Of a stretch of DNA of 64,000 nucleotides, positions 53,226 through 62,029 are shown piece after piece; position 1 is the stretch's first letter, and the number at the start of each line of letters is the position of its first letter. The notes under the pieces are model-generated. The model had not been told where the DNA came from, made no database searches, and saw only the letters and a list, made by a program, of their open reading frames with translations. The stretch covers positions 124,001 to 188,000 of the forward strand of contig NZ_JAGHKP010000003.1 of assembly GCF_017742215.1 (NCBI RefSeq). The letters are read 5' to 3'. The stretch is from Chitinophaga chungangae (GTDB lineage Bacteria > Bacteroidota > Bacteroidia > Chitinophagales > Chitinophagaceae). Both the position numbers and the translations under genes were made by a program.

Positions 53226-53627
53226 ATGAAGAAATATATTTCAGCAGTTTTCACGGTAGTGCTCGCGGCATCGCTTTGGATGGGTTGTAAAAAAGACAGC
53301 CCCGTGGATGAAGACGGCCTGCTTATAACCACCCGCGCGGAATGTTTCGTGGCCAGCTTCGACATGCTGGGCTCCGATCACCTTGTAACGAACAAGGCCG
53401 CTGTAATAGACACCACCGCCCAAACGATCAATATCGAAGTGAAATTCGGCACCGATCTCAAAAAGATCTGGCCCCGCTTCGGCCTCGCGCAGGATTGCAA
53501 GCTGGACCCGAAGATCACTACCTGGGTAGACTTTTCGGACCTGAGCACTCCCCGGGAATGGACAGTGATCTCCGGTAACAGGCAGGTTAGGAAGACCTAC
53601 AAAGTATTCGTAACGGTAGGCAATTAA
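53226..53627 (+). CDS. Small surface lipoprotein of the locus (DUF5018-like beta-sandwich)
   Basis: A 133-residue lipoprotein with Cys about 19 (VLAASLWMGC). The mature 110 residues form one beta-sandwich with AAVIDTTAQTINIEVKFGTD, VDFSDLSTPREWTV and YKVFVTV, resembling the Ig-like modules (DUF5018 and relatives) that start many surface glycan-binding proteins. In most loci this module is joined to a binding domain; here it stands alone. 17 bp after susD. Glycan binding is inferred. Confidence 0.75.
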   Translation: MKKYISAVFTVVLAASLWMGCKKDSPVDEDGLLITTRAECFVASFDMLGSDHLVTNKAAVIDTTAQTINIEVKFGTDLKKIWPRFGLAQDCKLDPKITTWVDFSDLSTPREWTVISGNRQVRKTYKVFVTVGN

Positions 53628-53651
53628 TTGTCCCAATTAAAAAATTGAATC

Positions 53652-54635
53652 ATGACAGGAAAATTCTTTCGATATACAACAGTGCTTGCGGCGGCGGTAA
53701 TGCTGGCATCGTGCAGTGATAAGGATTACCAGGTGCCGGAGCCGAAGAACGAGCTGCAGAACGACGCTATCAAACGGAGCATCGGGCCTAATATGGCAGG
53801 CCTTCAGATGGAGTTCGCTTACGCGATCGCGCTTCCCGCAGATAAAGGAAAACTCGTGTCCGCCGAGGTGGAAGCCTCTATAGCAGGTGCGCCCGAAACG
53901 TACATCGACAACCGCTCGTATTACACCAACGGCAGCGGAGACGATATCGGGATCGAAGTAACAAATCCTTCTGAAAATAAAGGCAACGTTACTTCCGTGA
54001 CCTTCAATAAAGACACGATGGCCTCAACGCTGCGTTATTATTACGTTCCGGCAGCCGAGGCAAGAGGCAAGGAGGTGACCTTCAAATTCACCGGCCGCGC
54101 CAGCAACGGCCAGACCGTTACCTACAATCTCGGCCCCTTCAGGATCTCCGCGATGGAAATGAAACTGGACATCCCCGTTTCAGACGCAGGCGCGAAATAC
54201 TTTTCGATCGCGGACATGACCGCGTATAACGCCGCGGATGCCGCCGCGAACGCGGACAAGATCGACCTGGTATACCTGCACCGCACCACCCCTGCCTCTT
54301 TCAAGCATGGATTAGTAGCGCCTGCGGCCGATGCGCAATACCTGCCCGGCGTTACGCTGCCCCCCGGCGTGAACAGGAATACCAAAATGGCGAAAGTGAA
54401 CCAGCTGCGTGACCAGCAACTGTCCCGCGATCAGTTTGCCGTATTTGTGGACGATACCGATTTCCAGGAACTGGACCTCAGCAACGGCTCGAACTTTGCG
54501 CTTGGTCTTGACAAAGACTACGGCGTATGGGCGGAAACGGCCGATGGGAAATACAGGGCCTACATTTTCGTCAACTCTGTGAACAATGGCGCCAAATCCG
54601 CGGTGCTCAGCATCAAACGCTACACCATGAAATAA
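53652..54635 (+). CDS. DUF4466-like surface lipoprotein
   Basis: A 327-residue lipoprotein, lipobox VMLASC with Cys about 21, followed by SDKDYQVPEPKNELQNDAIK. The remainder is beta-rich in two parts (about 40-170 and 175-327). It resembles DUF4466 proteins, which accompany SusCD pairs in loci for acidic polysaccharides; the family assignment is from memory of the N-terminal pattern and is only moderate. Presumed role is ligand capture at the cell surface. Last gene before the intra-operon hairpin at 54656. Confidence 0.7.
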   Translation: MTGKFFRYTTVLAAAVMLASCSDKDYQVPEPKNELQNDAIKRSIGPNMAGLQMEFAYAIALPADKGKLVSAEVEASIAGAPETYIDNRSYYTNGSGDDIGIEVTNPSENKGNVTSVTFNKDTMASTLRYYYVPAAEARGKEVTFKFTGRASNGQTVTYNLGPFRISAMEMKLDIPVSDAGAKYFSIADMTAYNAADAAANADKIDLVYLHRTTPASFKHGLVAPAADAQYLPGVTLPPGVNRNTKMAKVNQLRDQQLSRDQFAVFVDDTDFQELDLSNGSNFALGLDKDYGVWAETADGKYRAYIFVNSVNNGAKSAVLSIKRYTMK

Positions 54636-54655
54636 CGCTTGCCAACAATAAAAAA

Positions 54656-54685
54656 GGGACCGGTGCATGCCGGTCCCTCTTCATT
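54656..54685 (+). terminator. Strong hairpin between the lipoprotein and lyase genes
   Basis: Perfect 8-bp stem GGGACCGG / CCGGTCCC (54656-54663 with 54670-54677), 6-nt loop, AAAAA before and TCTTCATTTT after. It probably terminates partly, lowering lyase expression relative to SusCD. Confidence 0.6.
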
Positions 54686-54705
54686 TTATCCACTCCACGG
54701 AAGCT

Positions 54706-56748
54706 ATGAAAAAACTCGTTCTGCTTTTTATGCTGTTCCTCCCCTGGGCGGCAGCCAGCGCACAATTCAAACATCCCGGCCTCGACCAGTCCACCGCGGA
54801 CCTGGCGCAAATGAAATCGCTCGTTCTTTCCGGCACGCAACCTTACCGCGCCGCATTCGACCGGATGAAGGAAAGCATCGACCTGGATGCGGAAATTAAA
54901 GCATTCGCGCACGTTTTACGCGGCTCTTACGGCCGGCCCAACATCGGCGGCGGCGAATTGTCCAAAGGCGCAAATACCGCCTATAACGCGGCTTTGGTAT
55001 GGTACGTTACCGGCGACCGGCAATATGCCGATTATGCCATCCGCATACTCAACGCATGGTCTGCCACGCTTTGGGACTTCGACTACAACGACGCCAAACT
55101 GCTCGCCGCCTGGACCGGCCATTCGCTCTGCAATGCCGCGGAGATCCTCCGTTATACCAAATCCGGCTGGAAACAGCAGGATATGGACCAGTTCAGGGAT
55201 ATGCTGATGACGGTGTATTACCCGCTCATGCGTTTTTATTACCCGCAGGCCAATGGCAACTGGGACGGCGCCATCATTCATTCCATCATCGCCATGGGTA
55301 TTTACCTCGACGATAAAAAGATGTTCGATAATGCTGTAGACCACTTCCTGCATGGGCCGGTGAACGGCAGCATCTTTAAATACATTTATCCCTCCGGGCA
55401 ATGCCAGGAAACAATGAGGGACCAGGCGCACGTGCAGCTGGGGCTCGGCGAATTTGCCGGTGCGGCGCAGATCGCGTTCACCCAGGGAACGGACCTGTTT
55501 TCCATTGCGAACAACCGCATCGGCTGGGGATTTGAATATACCGCGCGTTTTCTTTTGGGCGACAAACCGCACAGTTACGGCGTTATTTCAGAGCGCGCCA
55601 AAGAGCTCCGCGACGATTACGAATATGTTTACCGTCATTACCAGCGCGCCGGTATCCACTTCCCGCACATCCAGCGCGCGGCTGATTCCGTGCGCTCAAA
55701 AGCGGGCCGCAGCGTGCTTACTTCCGTGCGCGTAGCACCGAAACAGCCGGCCAGCCTGTTTACGCCGGTGCTTGCAACGCATATCGGCATTGTTGGTGCA
55801 CAGGGGGAAAAAGATATGACCGTTGCGCCGGAAAACCCGATCGTCGTGAGCCCGGGCGAATCCATCCAGCAGGCGCTGGATAAAGCTGCCGGGGGAAAAC
55901 GCATCGTGTTGGTAAAAGCGGGCATTCACACGCTGGACACCACGCTGCGCATGCCTTCCGGCGTCAGGTTGATAGGTGAAGGGCTGAAAACCGTGCTGTT
56001 CCTGAATCCCGCATCCGGCAGAGATGCGATCGTGAACGCTTCCGACGATATGAGCGATGTGGTGATCAGTAACCTCGTGGTGGAAGGTTCCACCAAAACC
56101 GACCCCGGCACCGATCCCAACAGCAACCGTTCTTTCCGCAGCAACGCGGGCAACCGCGGCGGCATCATCTTCCGTTCACAACATGCCGGCCAGATGAAAC
56201 GTATCAAATTTCAGAACATTACGGTGCAGAACTGCACGTTCAACGGTCTGCTGGTGAGCGGTGCGGAAGACGTGTCTATCATTAGCTGCAACTTCAGCGA
56301 GAACGGCGGAAGCGTAGTGCCCGGCCCGAGGCTGCAGCATAACGTGTTCGTCAGTCATTGTAAAAACGTGACGGTCCGCGACAGCCGTACGGTAACATCG
56401 CCCTTTGGCAGCGGCATCGCCGTACTGCATGCTTCCAACGTTATTATCGAACATAATGAAGTAGCGAGGAACGGTTTTTACGGCATTCTCGTCACCGAAA
56501 GCAACCAGGTGCGCATTACGGATAATCTCGTGGAAGGCAACGACCGCAGCGGCGTGATGCTGGAATACCTGCACCGCGGCTCTTCCGGCGTAACCGTGAA
56601 CAATAACCATATTCATTACAATAGCGGTTTCGGTCTTGAATCCTATGCCGCAACGGGCCTTAAGGAAAACAACAACCTGTTCGCGGGGAACGGGAATCAT
56701 TCATCACAACAAAAGATCAGCAATGAAAAATATATTGTCATGGACTAA
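54706..56748 (+). CDS. Alginate-lyase-family domain fused to right-handed beta-helix
   Basis: A 680-residue secreted protein (signal peptide about 1-20, ending ASAQ). Residues about 25-340 form an alpha/alpha-toroid of the alginate_lyase family: RGSYGRPNIGGGELSKGANT, AALVWYVTGDRQYADYAIRI, and the active-site region NGNWDGAIIHSIIAMGIYLD. Residues about 400-670 are a right-handed parallel beta-helix (ESIQQALDKAAGGKRIVLVK, SGVRLIGEGLKTVLFLNPAS, then NosD-like rungs such as ITDNLVEGNDRSGVMLEYLH). Both folds occur in polysaccharide lyases and epimerases acting on uronic acids, so this may be a two-activity enzyme. The start is the ATG after the terminator hairpin. Its 3' end overlaps the next lyase gene by 26 bp. 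Confidence 0.82.
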   Translation: MKKLVLLFMLFLPWAAASAQFKHPGLDQSTADLAQMKSLVLSGTQPYRAAFDRMKESIDLDAEIKAFAHVLRGSYGRPNIGGGELSKGANTAYNAALVWYVTGDRQYADYAIRILNAWSATLWDFDYNDAKLLAAWTGHSLCNAAEILRYTKSGWKQQDMDQFRDMLMTVYYPLMRFYYPQANGNWDGAIIHSIIAMGIYLDDKKMFDNAVDHFLHGPVNGSIFKYIYPSGQCQETMRDQAHVQLGLGEFAGAAQIAFTQGTDLFSIANNRIGWGFEYTARFLLGDKPHSYGVISERAKELRDDYEYVYRHYQRAGIHFPHIQRAADSVRSKAGRSVLTSVRVAPKQPASLFTPVLATHIGIVGAQGEKDMTVAPENPIVVSPGESIQQALDKAAGGKRIVLVKAGIHTLDTTLRMPSGVRLIGEGLKTVLFLNPASGRDAIVNASDDMSDVVISNLVVEGSTKTDPGTDPNSNRSFRSNAGNRGGIIFRSQHAGQMKRIKFQNITVQNCTFNGLLVSGAEDVSIISCNFSENGGSVVPGPRLQHNVFVSHCKNVTVRDSRTVTSPFGSGIAVLHASNVIIEHNEVARNGFYGILVTESNQVRITDNLVEGNDRSGVMLEYLHRGSSGVTVNNNHIHYNSGFGLESYAATGLKENNNLFAGNGNHSSQQKISNEKYIVMD

Positions 56749-57928
56749 ACTCATGCTCTGCCTGCTGCTGAGCCTGCAAAGTTTTGCGGAGGATACGCCG
56801 CGCACTTTCCTGATGCGCCCCGAAACGCTGGTAAAAGGCAAACAGCTTGTGCGGCAGGGCGATGCCGCCATGGTAAAGGCATTGGGGAATATTTTGAAGG
56901 AAGCGGACGCGGCATTGAAAAAAGGCCCGTATTCCGTGGTGAGCAAAGAAAAAATGCCACCCAGCGGGGACAAACATGATTACATGAGCGTAGGCCCTTA
57001 CTGGTGGCCTGATTCCACCAAAAAGAACGGGCTGCCGTATATCCGGAAAGACGGGCAGGTGAATCCCGAACGGTACGCCGTTCGCGATGCGGAATTTCAT
57101 ACCGCACTTTGCCGCGATGTGTACATGCTCAGCATCGCCTGGTATTACACCGGCAAAAAAGAATACGCATCGCATGCGGCGCGCCTCCTGCGCGCATGGT
57201 TCATCGACCCAGCCACCAAAATGAACCCCAACCTGAATTTTGGGCAATCGATCCCCGGCATTACGGAAGGCCGCGGCATCGGGCTGATAGATACAAAAGC
57301 GCTCGCAAAACTGCTCGATGGTATTTCGCTGTTGAAAGGCTCCGCCTTTTTGCAGGCCGGTGAAGAAACCGCCATCCGCGACTGGTACGCCAGTTTCCTG
57401 CAATGGATGCGCACCAGCCCCATCGGGATGGACGAAGCGGACGAGCACAATAACCACGGCACCTGGTACGACGTACAAACGGTATCTATCGCGCTGTTCC
57501 TGGAAGATAAGGCGCTGGCGGAAAAAATACTGAAAGAGCAGACCATCCCGCGCATCGAAAGCCAGCTGAAGCCCGACGGCAGCCAGCCGCATGAACTGGC
57601 CCGCACCCTGTCCTGGAATTATTCGCAGATGAACCTGAAGGGATTTTTCGAACTGGCGCGCCTCGCCGAAAACGTGCGGCTCAACCTCTGGACGATGGAA
57701 ACGCCCGGCGGCAAAAGCCTGAAAAAGGCGTTCGGCTGGATGCTGGGTTATGCAGACGAAAACAGTCACTGGGAGTACAAACAGATCAAACCAAGGAACG
57801 TGAAAGGTTTCACCGAACTGGCACGCCTGGCGGCCCCGCATTATCCCGAATTCGACGTGCGGAAATTGCTGTCGCAGGAAGAGGATCAGCAAAGCGACCT
57901 CGTATTGCTTACGGGAAGTACATTTTAA
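56723..57928 (+). CDS. Alginate-lyase-family polysaccharide lyase
   Basis: A 401-residue secreted lyase; signal peptide about 1-22 (MKNILSWTKLMLCLLLSLQS). Family text: YMSVGPYWWPDSTKKNGLPY, YIRKDGQVNPERYAV, and the catalytic Asn/His motif EHNNHGTWYDVQTVSIALFL, matching the Asn-His pair of (alpha/alpha) alginate and glucuronan lyases; further RTLSWNYSQMNLKGFFELAR. The single toroid fits PL5/PL38-like families. Substrate (alginate, glucuronan or another uronan) cannot be fixed from sequence. Translation is probably coupled to the upstream gene by the 26-bp overlap. Confidence 0.88.
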   Translation: MKNILSWTKLMLCLLLSLQSFAEDTPRTFLMRPETLVKGKQLVRQGDAAMVKALGNILKEADAALKKGPYSVVSKEKMPPSGDKHDYMSVGPYWWPDSTKKNGLPYIRKDGQVNPERYAVRDAEFHTALCRDVYMLSIAWYYTGKKEYASHAARLLRAWFIDPATKMNPNLNFGQSIPGITEGRGIGLIDTKALAKLLDGISLLKGSAFLQAGEETAIRDWYASFLQWMRTSPIGMDEADEHNNHGTWYDVQTVSIALFLEDKALAEKILKEQTIPRIESQLKPDGSQPHELARTLSWNYSQMNLKGFFELARLAENVRLNLWTMETPGGKSLKKAFGWMLGYADENSHWEYKQIKPRNVKGFTELARLAAPHYPEFDVRKLLSQEEDQQSDLVLLTGSTF

Positions 57929-57955
57929 TGCGATACTTTACACAACCGAAAACGA

Positions 57956-57981
57956 AATGCCGGCATCATGCCGGCATTTTT
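57956..57981. terminator. Terminator of the uronan locus
   Basis: Stem AATGCCGGC / GCCGGCATT with a 5-nt loop, then TTTTG. Symmetric, so it may also serve the leftward ThuA gene that ends at 58001. Confidence 0.85.
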
Positions 57982-58000
57982 GTTTGTTTTGAAATAAGGT

Positions 58001-58813
58001 TTATTTTTCTTTCCGCCCAAGCCACAAAAGGCTATTAACGATCAGCTGGTTTTGCACCGGGTTGTCGAATGTATAAGACAACGTTTTATTGGTCTTGTTC
58101 TCATAATCGATATCGTTGTGCCCCATGTTCATGTACACCATCCGGTAATTTTTGTTGGTCCACACCACGGGGTAATAGCCTTCGTGCCAGATCTCGTGCG
58201 GTTTGGGGCCGGTGCCGAGCGGGAAGCTGGAAGGATCGATGGAGAGCAGGATGCGGATGTCCGGGTTTTTGCGGAGGTCGTTGCTCCAGCGGTACCATTC
58301 GTTTGGCGATGCTTTAAACGTTTGGGGCAATCCTTTCATGACGGGATGCGCGGAATCTTCCACCCGCAGCACCGCAGAAGTGGGCCGCCAGGTGTTGCTG
58401 CCGTAAGCGCCGGAGCCGAGGAAGGTGTTGTGATACCAGTCCCAGTTCTGCGGGAATGCCGATGGCGTAAGCGCAAACGCGGAGAAATGAAAGCCCATCC
58501 ATGTGCCGCCTTTTTCCATGTATTGCCGGAAGGCTTCGCGCTGGGCGGGCTTCTCCGGCCGTGTGTCCAGGAAAAGCACAACGTCGTAATTAGCGAGGAA
58601 CGCGGTGTTCAGGTTGCCCCAGTTGCTGGTGGAATCGTACGTGAAATGATGTTTTTTACCTGCGGCGGGGAACCATTGATGGGCCTCGCGCACGAAACTG
58701 ATGTGCGCCTGGTCGTTTTTGCCTGTGAAAAATGCGATGACTTTAAAGGGGCGCTGTGCCAGGGTGCCGATGCTGTAAAGCAAGGCGAGGCATAAGGTAA
58801 CGTGGAATTTCAT
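58001..58813 (-). CDS. Secreted ThuA-domain protein
   Basis: A 270-residue protein with signal peptide about 1-19 (ending IGTLAQ). ThuA fold: RPFKVIAFFTGKNDQAHISF, YDVVLFLDTRPEKPAQREAF, KGGTWMGFHFSAFALTPSAF, EDSAHPVMKGLPQTFKASPN and the C-terminal YPVVWTNKNYRMVYMNMGHN then NSLLWLGRKEK. Such proteins are often found beside carbohydrate loci of Bacteroidota and are thought to modify sugar derivatives, but no reaction is settled. It differs clearly from the ThuA protein at 42699-43547. It lies between the uronan locus and rpiA. Confidence 0.87.
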   Translation of the reverse strand: MKFHVTLCLALLYSIGTLAQRPFKVIAFFTGKNDQAHISFVREAHQWFPAAGKKHHFTYDSTSNWGNLNTAFLANYDVVLFLDTRPEKPAQREAFRQYMEKGGTWMGFHFSAFALTPSAFPQNWDWYHNTFLGSGAYGSNTWRPTSAVLRVEDSAHPVMKGLPQTFKASPNEWYRWSNDLRKNPDIRILLSIDPSSFPLGTGPKPHEIWHEGYYPVVWTNKNYRMVYMNMGHNDIDYENKTNKTLSYTFDNPVQNQLIVNSLLWLGRKEK

Positions 58814-58867
58814 ATCAATAAATCTACATTAATTTTTTAGTATCTCCCAGCCGGCGTAAATTGAAAG

Positions 58868-59527
58868 ATGACAGCGCAGCAAAACCATGAAAAACAGGCC
58901 GCGGCACTGGAAGCGGTAAACCTGGTGAAAGACGGGCAGGTAGTAGGTCTGGGCACCGGCTCCACCGCCGAATTTGCCATCCGGGAGATCGCGGAACGCG
59001 GCCTCCGCATCACCGGCGTGCCCACTTCCGAAAGAAGCGCAAAACTCGCCGCCTCGCTAGGCATTCCGCTGGCGGACATCAACGCCGTGGAAACGATACA
59101 TCTTACCATCGACGGGGCAGACGAGTTCACGGAAGAGCTGTACCTGCTCAAAGGCGGCGGCGGCGCGTTCCTTCGTGAAAAGATCGTGGCGGAACGGTCG
59201 CGGCAGGAGATCATTATTGCAGACAGCGGCAAGCTCGTAAAACAGCTTGGCGCGTTCAGGCTGCCCATTGAAGTGGTGCCTTTTGCGCAGCGTTTCGTTT
59301 GGCAGCGGCTGGAAATGCTCGGCGCCGTGTGCCGCCTCCGCGAAGGTTTTACGACAGACGAAGGGAACCATGTGATAGATGCGGATTTCGGATTGATAAC
59401 CGAACCGGCCGCGCTGGCCGCGGAATTGAACGGCATCACCGGGCTGGTGGCGCACGGGCTGTTCATCGGGCTGGCTTCGATGGTGATCATGGGGAAGGGA
59501 AATGAAATCGTTCGTTTTACCCGGTAA
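58868..59527 (+). CDS. rpiA: Ribose-5-phosphate isomerase A
   Basis: A 219-residue cytosolic enzyme interconverting ribose 5-phosphate and ribulose 5-phosphate in the pentose phosphate pathway. Signature segments: GLGTGSTAEFAIREIAERGL, TSERSAKLAASLGIPL, the catalytic IDGADE (Asp of this motif), and LLKGGGGAFLREKIVA with the active-site Lys. Length equals the family norm. It has a dedicated position between a ThuA gene and GH28; pentose units from pectin-type polymers would enter this pathway, but the gene may be purely housekeeping. Confidence 0.96.
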   Translation: MTAQQNHEKQAAALEAVNLVKDGQVVGLGTGSTAEFAIREIAERGLRITGVPTSERSAKLAASLGIPLADINAVETIHLTIDGADEFTEELYLLKGGGGAFLREKIVAERSRQEIIIADSGKLVKQLGAFRLPIEVVPFAQRFVWQRLEMLGAVCRLREGFTTDEGNHVIDADFGLITEPAALAAELNGITGLVAHGLFIGLASMVIMGKGNEIVRFTR

Positions 59528-59571
59528 AAACTGGTGTTTTTTATGCAGGATGTATGCATATTTTCAGTTCC

Positions 59572-59603
59572 TTTGGAGTTCGGAAAGCCCTTTGGTAAAT
59601 TGC
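59572..59603 (+). promoter_or_regulatory. Possible promoter of the GH28 gene
   Basis: TTTG (59572-59575), 20 bp, then TAAATTGC (59596-59603), which differs from TAnnTTTG at the last two positions. The start would be about 16 nt before the ATG at 59626. Confidence 0.35.
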
Positions 59604-59625
59604 GTGAAACAGCATTCCACCAGTT

Positions 59626-61284
59626 ATGAACACAACGGTCTTTTCCCGCAAGCCGGCAGCGGCGCTGCTTGCTGCGGTATTTCTCAGCCTGGGCGTCCTC
59701 GCGTCCGCGAAGGATATAAACATCGCGTCGCGCGGCGCAAAAGGAGACGGGCAAACGCTCAATACTACAATTATCCAACAGGCGATCGACGAATGCAGCC
59801 AAAGCGGCGGCGGAAATGTGATCATCCCCGCCGGGAAATTCCTCTCCGGCACGGTCGTGCTCAAAAATAACGTCACCCTTCACCTCGAAGAAAACGCCGT
59901 ATTGCTCGGCAGCACTAATGTAAACGATTATACGAATCCTGACCCGTTCACCGATGGTTTGGGCATAGATGTAGGCTGGGCGCTGCTTGCGGCCGTAGAC
60001 GCCACCAATATCGGCATTGAAGGGGAAGGCGCCATCAACGGCCAGGGCGCCGCGCTCAAAGCCAGGCAGATCGAGACGGACACGCGCCCCGAATCCCTCC
60101 GATGGGGCCGCCGGCCTTTTCTTGTGCGCATCGTGCGCTGCAACGGCGTAAAAGTGAGCGGCGTGCAGCTGCAGTTTGCCGCGGCATGGACGAGCCACTA
60201 TTTCCAGTGTAAAAACGTAACGATCGAAAATGTAAAGATCCTCAGCCACGGCGTAGCGCATAACGACGGCATCGATATAGACGGCTGCCAGGATGTGAAG
60301 ATCGCGCGCTGCGACATTCAAAGCGGCGACGATGCGCTGTGTTTCAAAACTACTTCCAGCGCTATGGCGTGCCGCAATATCGAAGTAACGGACATGCGGC
60401 TGAAAAGCGGTCACGGCGCGATAAAAATGGGTACCGAATCGATGGCGCCCTTCGAAAATATCAAAATCTCCCGCTGCTACATTTACGACACAAACAATGG
60501 CGGCATCAAGCTGCTGACGGTAGACGGCGCGCATCTCCGGAATGTGACCATCAGCGACATCACCATGGAAAACGTCAAAACGCCCATGCTGTTCCGCCTC
60601 GGTTCCCGCCTCAGCGTGTTCCGGAAAGGCAAAGACACGCAGCAGCCCACCGGCACGTTCACCAACGTAACCGTTCGCAATGTAAAAGCCCATTCCGCCA
60701 AAGTAACGCAGCTCACGCCGCCTTCAGGCATCCTGATCACCGGCGTTCCCGGCCATTACATTACCGGGCTCACGCTGGAGAACATCGGGATCAGTCTGGC
60801 CGGCGGCGGTACCGCGGAAGATGCACGTCACGAAGTGCCCGAGGCTATCGACAAATACCCTGAGGTAAAAACCTTCGGCCCCACCATCCCCGCATATGGC
60901 ATCTGGGCAAGGCACGTAAAAGACCTGCAATTGAAAAACATCACTTTCAAACTGGACGGCAACGACGTAAGGCCGGCTTTTGTTTGTGAAGACGGGCAGA
61001 ACGTAACGCTCAAAGACTGGACGCTTCCCGAAACCAACGGCGCGGAATCCATTATCCGGCTCGAGAACGTGGAAGGGGCGAACATCACCGGCATTCATGC
61101 GAGGGGCCGCGCGGCTGATTTTGTAAAGGTGGAAGGGGAAAAAAGCAAAAAACAAAAACATCGGTCCTTCAAAATAGATAAGCACCGGTTTTTAAAACGG
61201 GAAAAATGGGCTGGCCGCATGCGCCGGCCCTTTTTTATGGCAAAAAAGAAGCCCGCAAAAAGGCGGGCTTCGGTTCATCTTTGA
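59626..61284 (+). CDS. GH28 polygalacturonase, with C-terminal extension through a terminator
   Basis: Secreted right-handed beta-helix hydrolase of galacturonan; signal peptide about 1-28. GH28 landmarks: Asp 214 in VAHNDGIDIDG, Asp 235/236 in QSGDDALCFK, His 263 in KSGHGAIKM, and GGIKL about 292-296. The frame gives 552 residues, but the last 37 or so (KSKKQKHRSFKIDKHRF on, with RRPFFMAKKKPAKRRA) are basic, low-complexity and coded by the terminator hairpins at 61208-61271. Removing one A from the six-A run 61139-61144 would end the protein at the TAG 61175-61177 with about 516 residues. So either the stop was lost by an insertion, the sequence has an error, or slippage at the run yields two forms. 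Confidence 0.9.
   Translation: MNTTVFSRKPAAALLAAVFLSLGVLASAKDINIASRGAKGDGQTLNTTIIQQAIDECSQSGGGNVIIPAGKFLSGTVVLKNNVTLHLEENAVLLGSTNVNDYTNPDPFTDGLGIDVGWALLAAVDATNIGIEGEGAINGQGAALKARQIETDTRPESLRWGRRPFLVRIVRCNGVKVSGVQLQFAAAWTSHYFQCKNVTIENVKILSHGVAHNDGIDIDGCQDVKIARCDIQSGDDALCFKTTSSAMACRNIEVTDMRLKSGHGAIKMGTESMAPFENIKISRCYIYDTNNGGIKLLTVDGAHLRNVTISDITMENVKTPMLFRLGSRLSVFRKGKDTQQPTGTFTNVTVRNVKAHSAKVTQLTPPSGILITGVPGHYITGLTLENIGISLAGGGTAEDARHEVPEAIDKYPEVKTFGPTIPAYGIWARHVKDLQLKNITFKLDGNDVRPAFVCEDGQNVTLKDWTLPETNGAESIIRLENVEGANITGIHARGRAADFVKVEGEKSKKQKHRSFKIDKHRFLKREKWAGRMRRPFFMAKKKPAKRRASVHL
61208..61236 (+). terminator. Terminator inside the 3' end of the GH28 frame
   Basis: Stem GGGCTGGC / GCCGGCCC (61208-61215 with 61223-61230, one G-T pair), 7-nt loop, then six T. 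Confidence 0.8.
61242..61271 (-). terminator. Terminator of the leftward SusD-locus operon
   Basis: Stem GAAGCCCGC / GCGGGCTTC (61248-61256 with 61263-61271); read leftward it is followed by six T. It lies 21 bp beyond the leftward lipoprotein stop, back to back with the GH28 terminator. Confidence 0.85.
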
Positions 61285-61291
61285 TGTATGA

Positions 61292-62011
61292 TCACTGGAC
61301 TGTTTGCAATTCATACTGCGTATAAAACGTATCGATCGCGGTGACTTCAGGCTTGTAAGCCGTTCTGTACCTGATCTCAGTGCCTTGTTTGAAACCCTCG
61401 AGGAACGTAGTGTCCTGGAATTTCGCCGGCCTGTTGGGATCGGTAGGATGTTTCAGTGCTATTTCCCGGTGTTTGACGGTCTGACCGGCCACGTTGGTGT
61501 ATTCAATATCCACGGCCACCGCATCGGGGCTGATGCCGAACCATATGATCTCCGCCCGCTCGCTGGCCGCTTTGTAGCTGGCTTTGCGAACCGGGCGGTT
61601 GGCGAGGGTGCCCTGGTAAACGGTACCATACGATGTTCCGATCACTTCTTCTTTTACGGAAGAATGACCTTTGTCGTCGTAAGTGAATACGTGGAAAGCG
61701 TACACGTTCTCATTCAGCCCGGGTATCGTAACGCGAACGGTATCAACGCCAGACGTGCGTTGCACGGGAACATTCAGCGAATCGGCGCCGTTGTTCCAGA
61801 ATACGCGGCAATGGGTGATCTTCGGGTCGGCGGTAAGCAGCCAGCTGAGCGCGATGCGGTTATCGCCCGCAAAAGCTTTCAGCGAATCGACCCTGGCGGT
61901 GTAAATGATAACGCCGTCTGTCAGGAATTCCCGGTAAATATCTTCCTGTTTTTCGCAAGCTGCCAGCAGCATGCAGGCGAAAACGCCGGTGATGTATTTT
62001 TTCATGTGCAT
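61292..62011 (-). CDS. DUF4998-type surface lipoprotein
   Basis: A 239-residue lipoprotein, lipobox CMLLAAC with Cys about 19, then EKQEDIYREFLTDGVIIYTA. The DUF4998 pattern follows: ARVDSLKAFAGDNRIALSWL, KITHCRVFWNNGADSLNVPV, IPGLNENVYAFHVFTYDDKG and YGTVYQGTLANRPV. These proteins travel with SusCD pairs and DUF5000 proteins and probably bind glycan at the surface. Two ATGs two codons apart are possible; the second (62005) has better spacing to a purine-rich stretch. Last gene of the leftward operon. Confidence 0.85.
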   Translation of the reverse strand: MHMKKYITGVFACMLLAACEKQEDIYREFLTDGVIIYTARVDSLKAFAGDNRIALSWLLTADPKITHCRVFWNNGADSLNVPVQRTSGVDTVRVTIPGLNENVYAFHVFTYDDKGHSSVKEEVIGTSYGTVYQGTLANRPVRKASYKAASERAEIIWFGISPDAVAVDIEYTNVAGQTVKHREIALKHPTDPNRPAKFQDTTFLEGFKQGTEIRYRTAYKPEVTAIDTFYTQYELQTVQ

Positions 62012-62029
62012 GTCTTCTTCTTTTTTGAA

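Noticed and set aside
58837..60693. Leftward open frame of 618 codons across rpiA and GH28
   Set aside because: It spans two unrelated well-identified genes on the opposite strand, which a real gene would not do.
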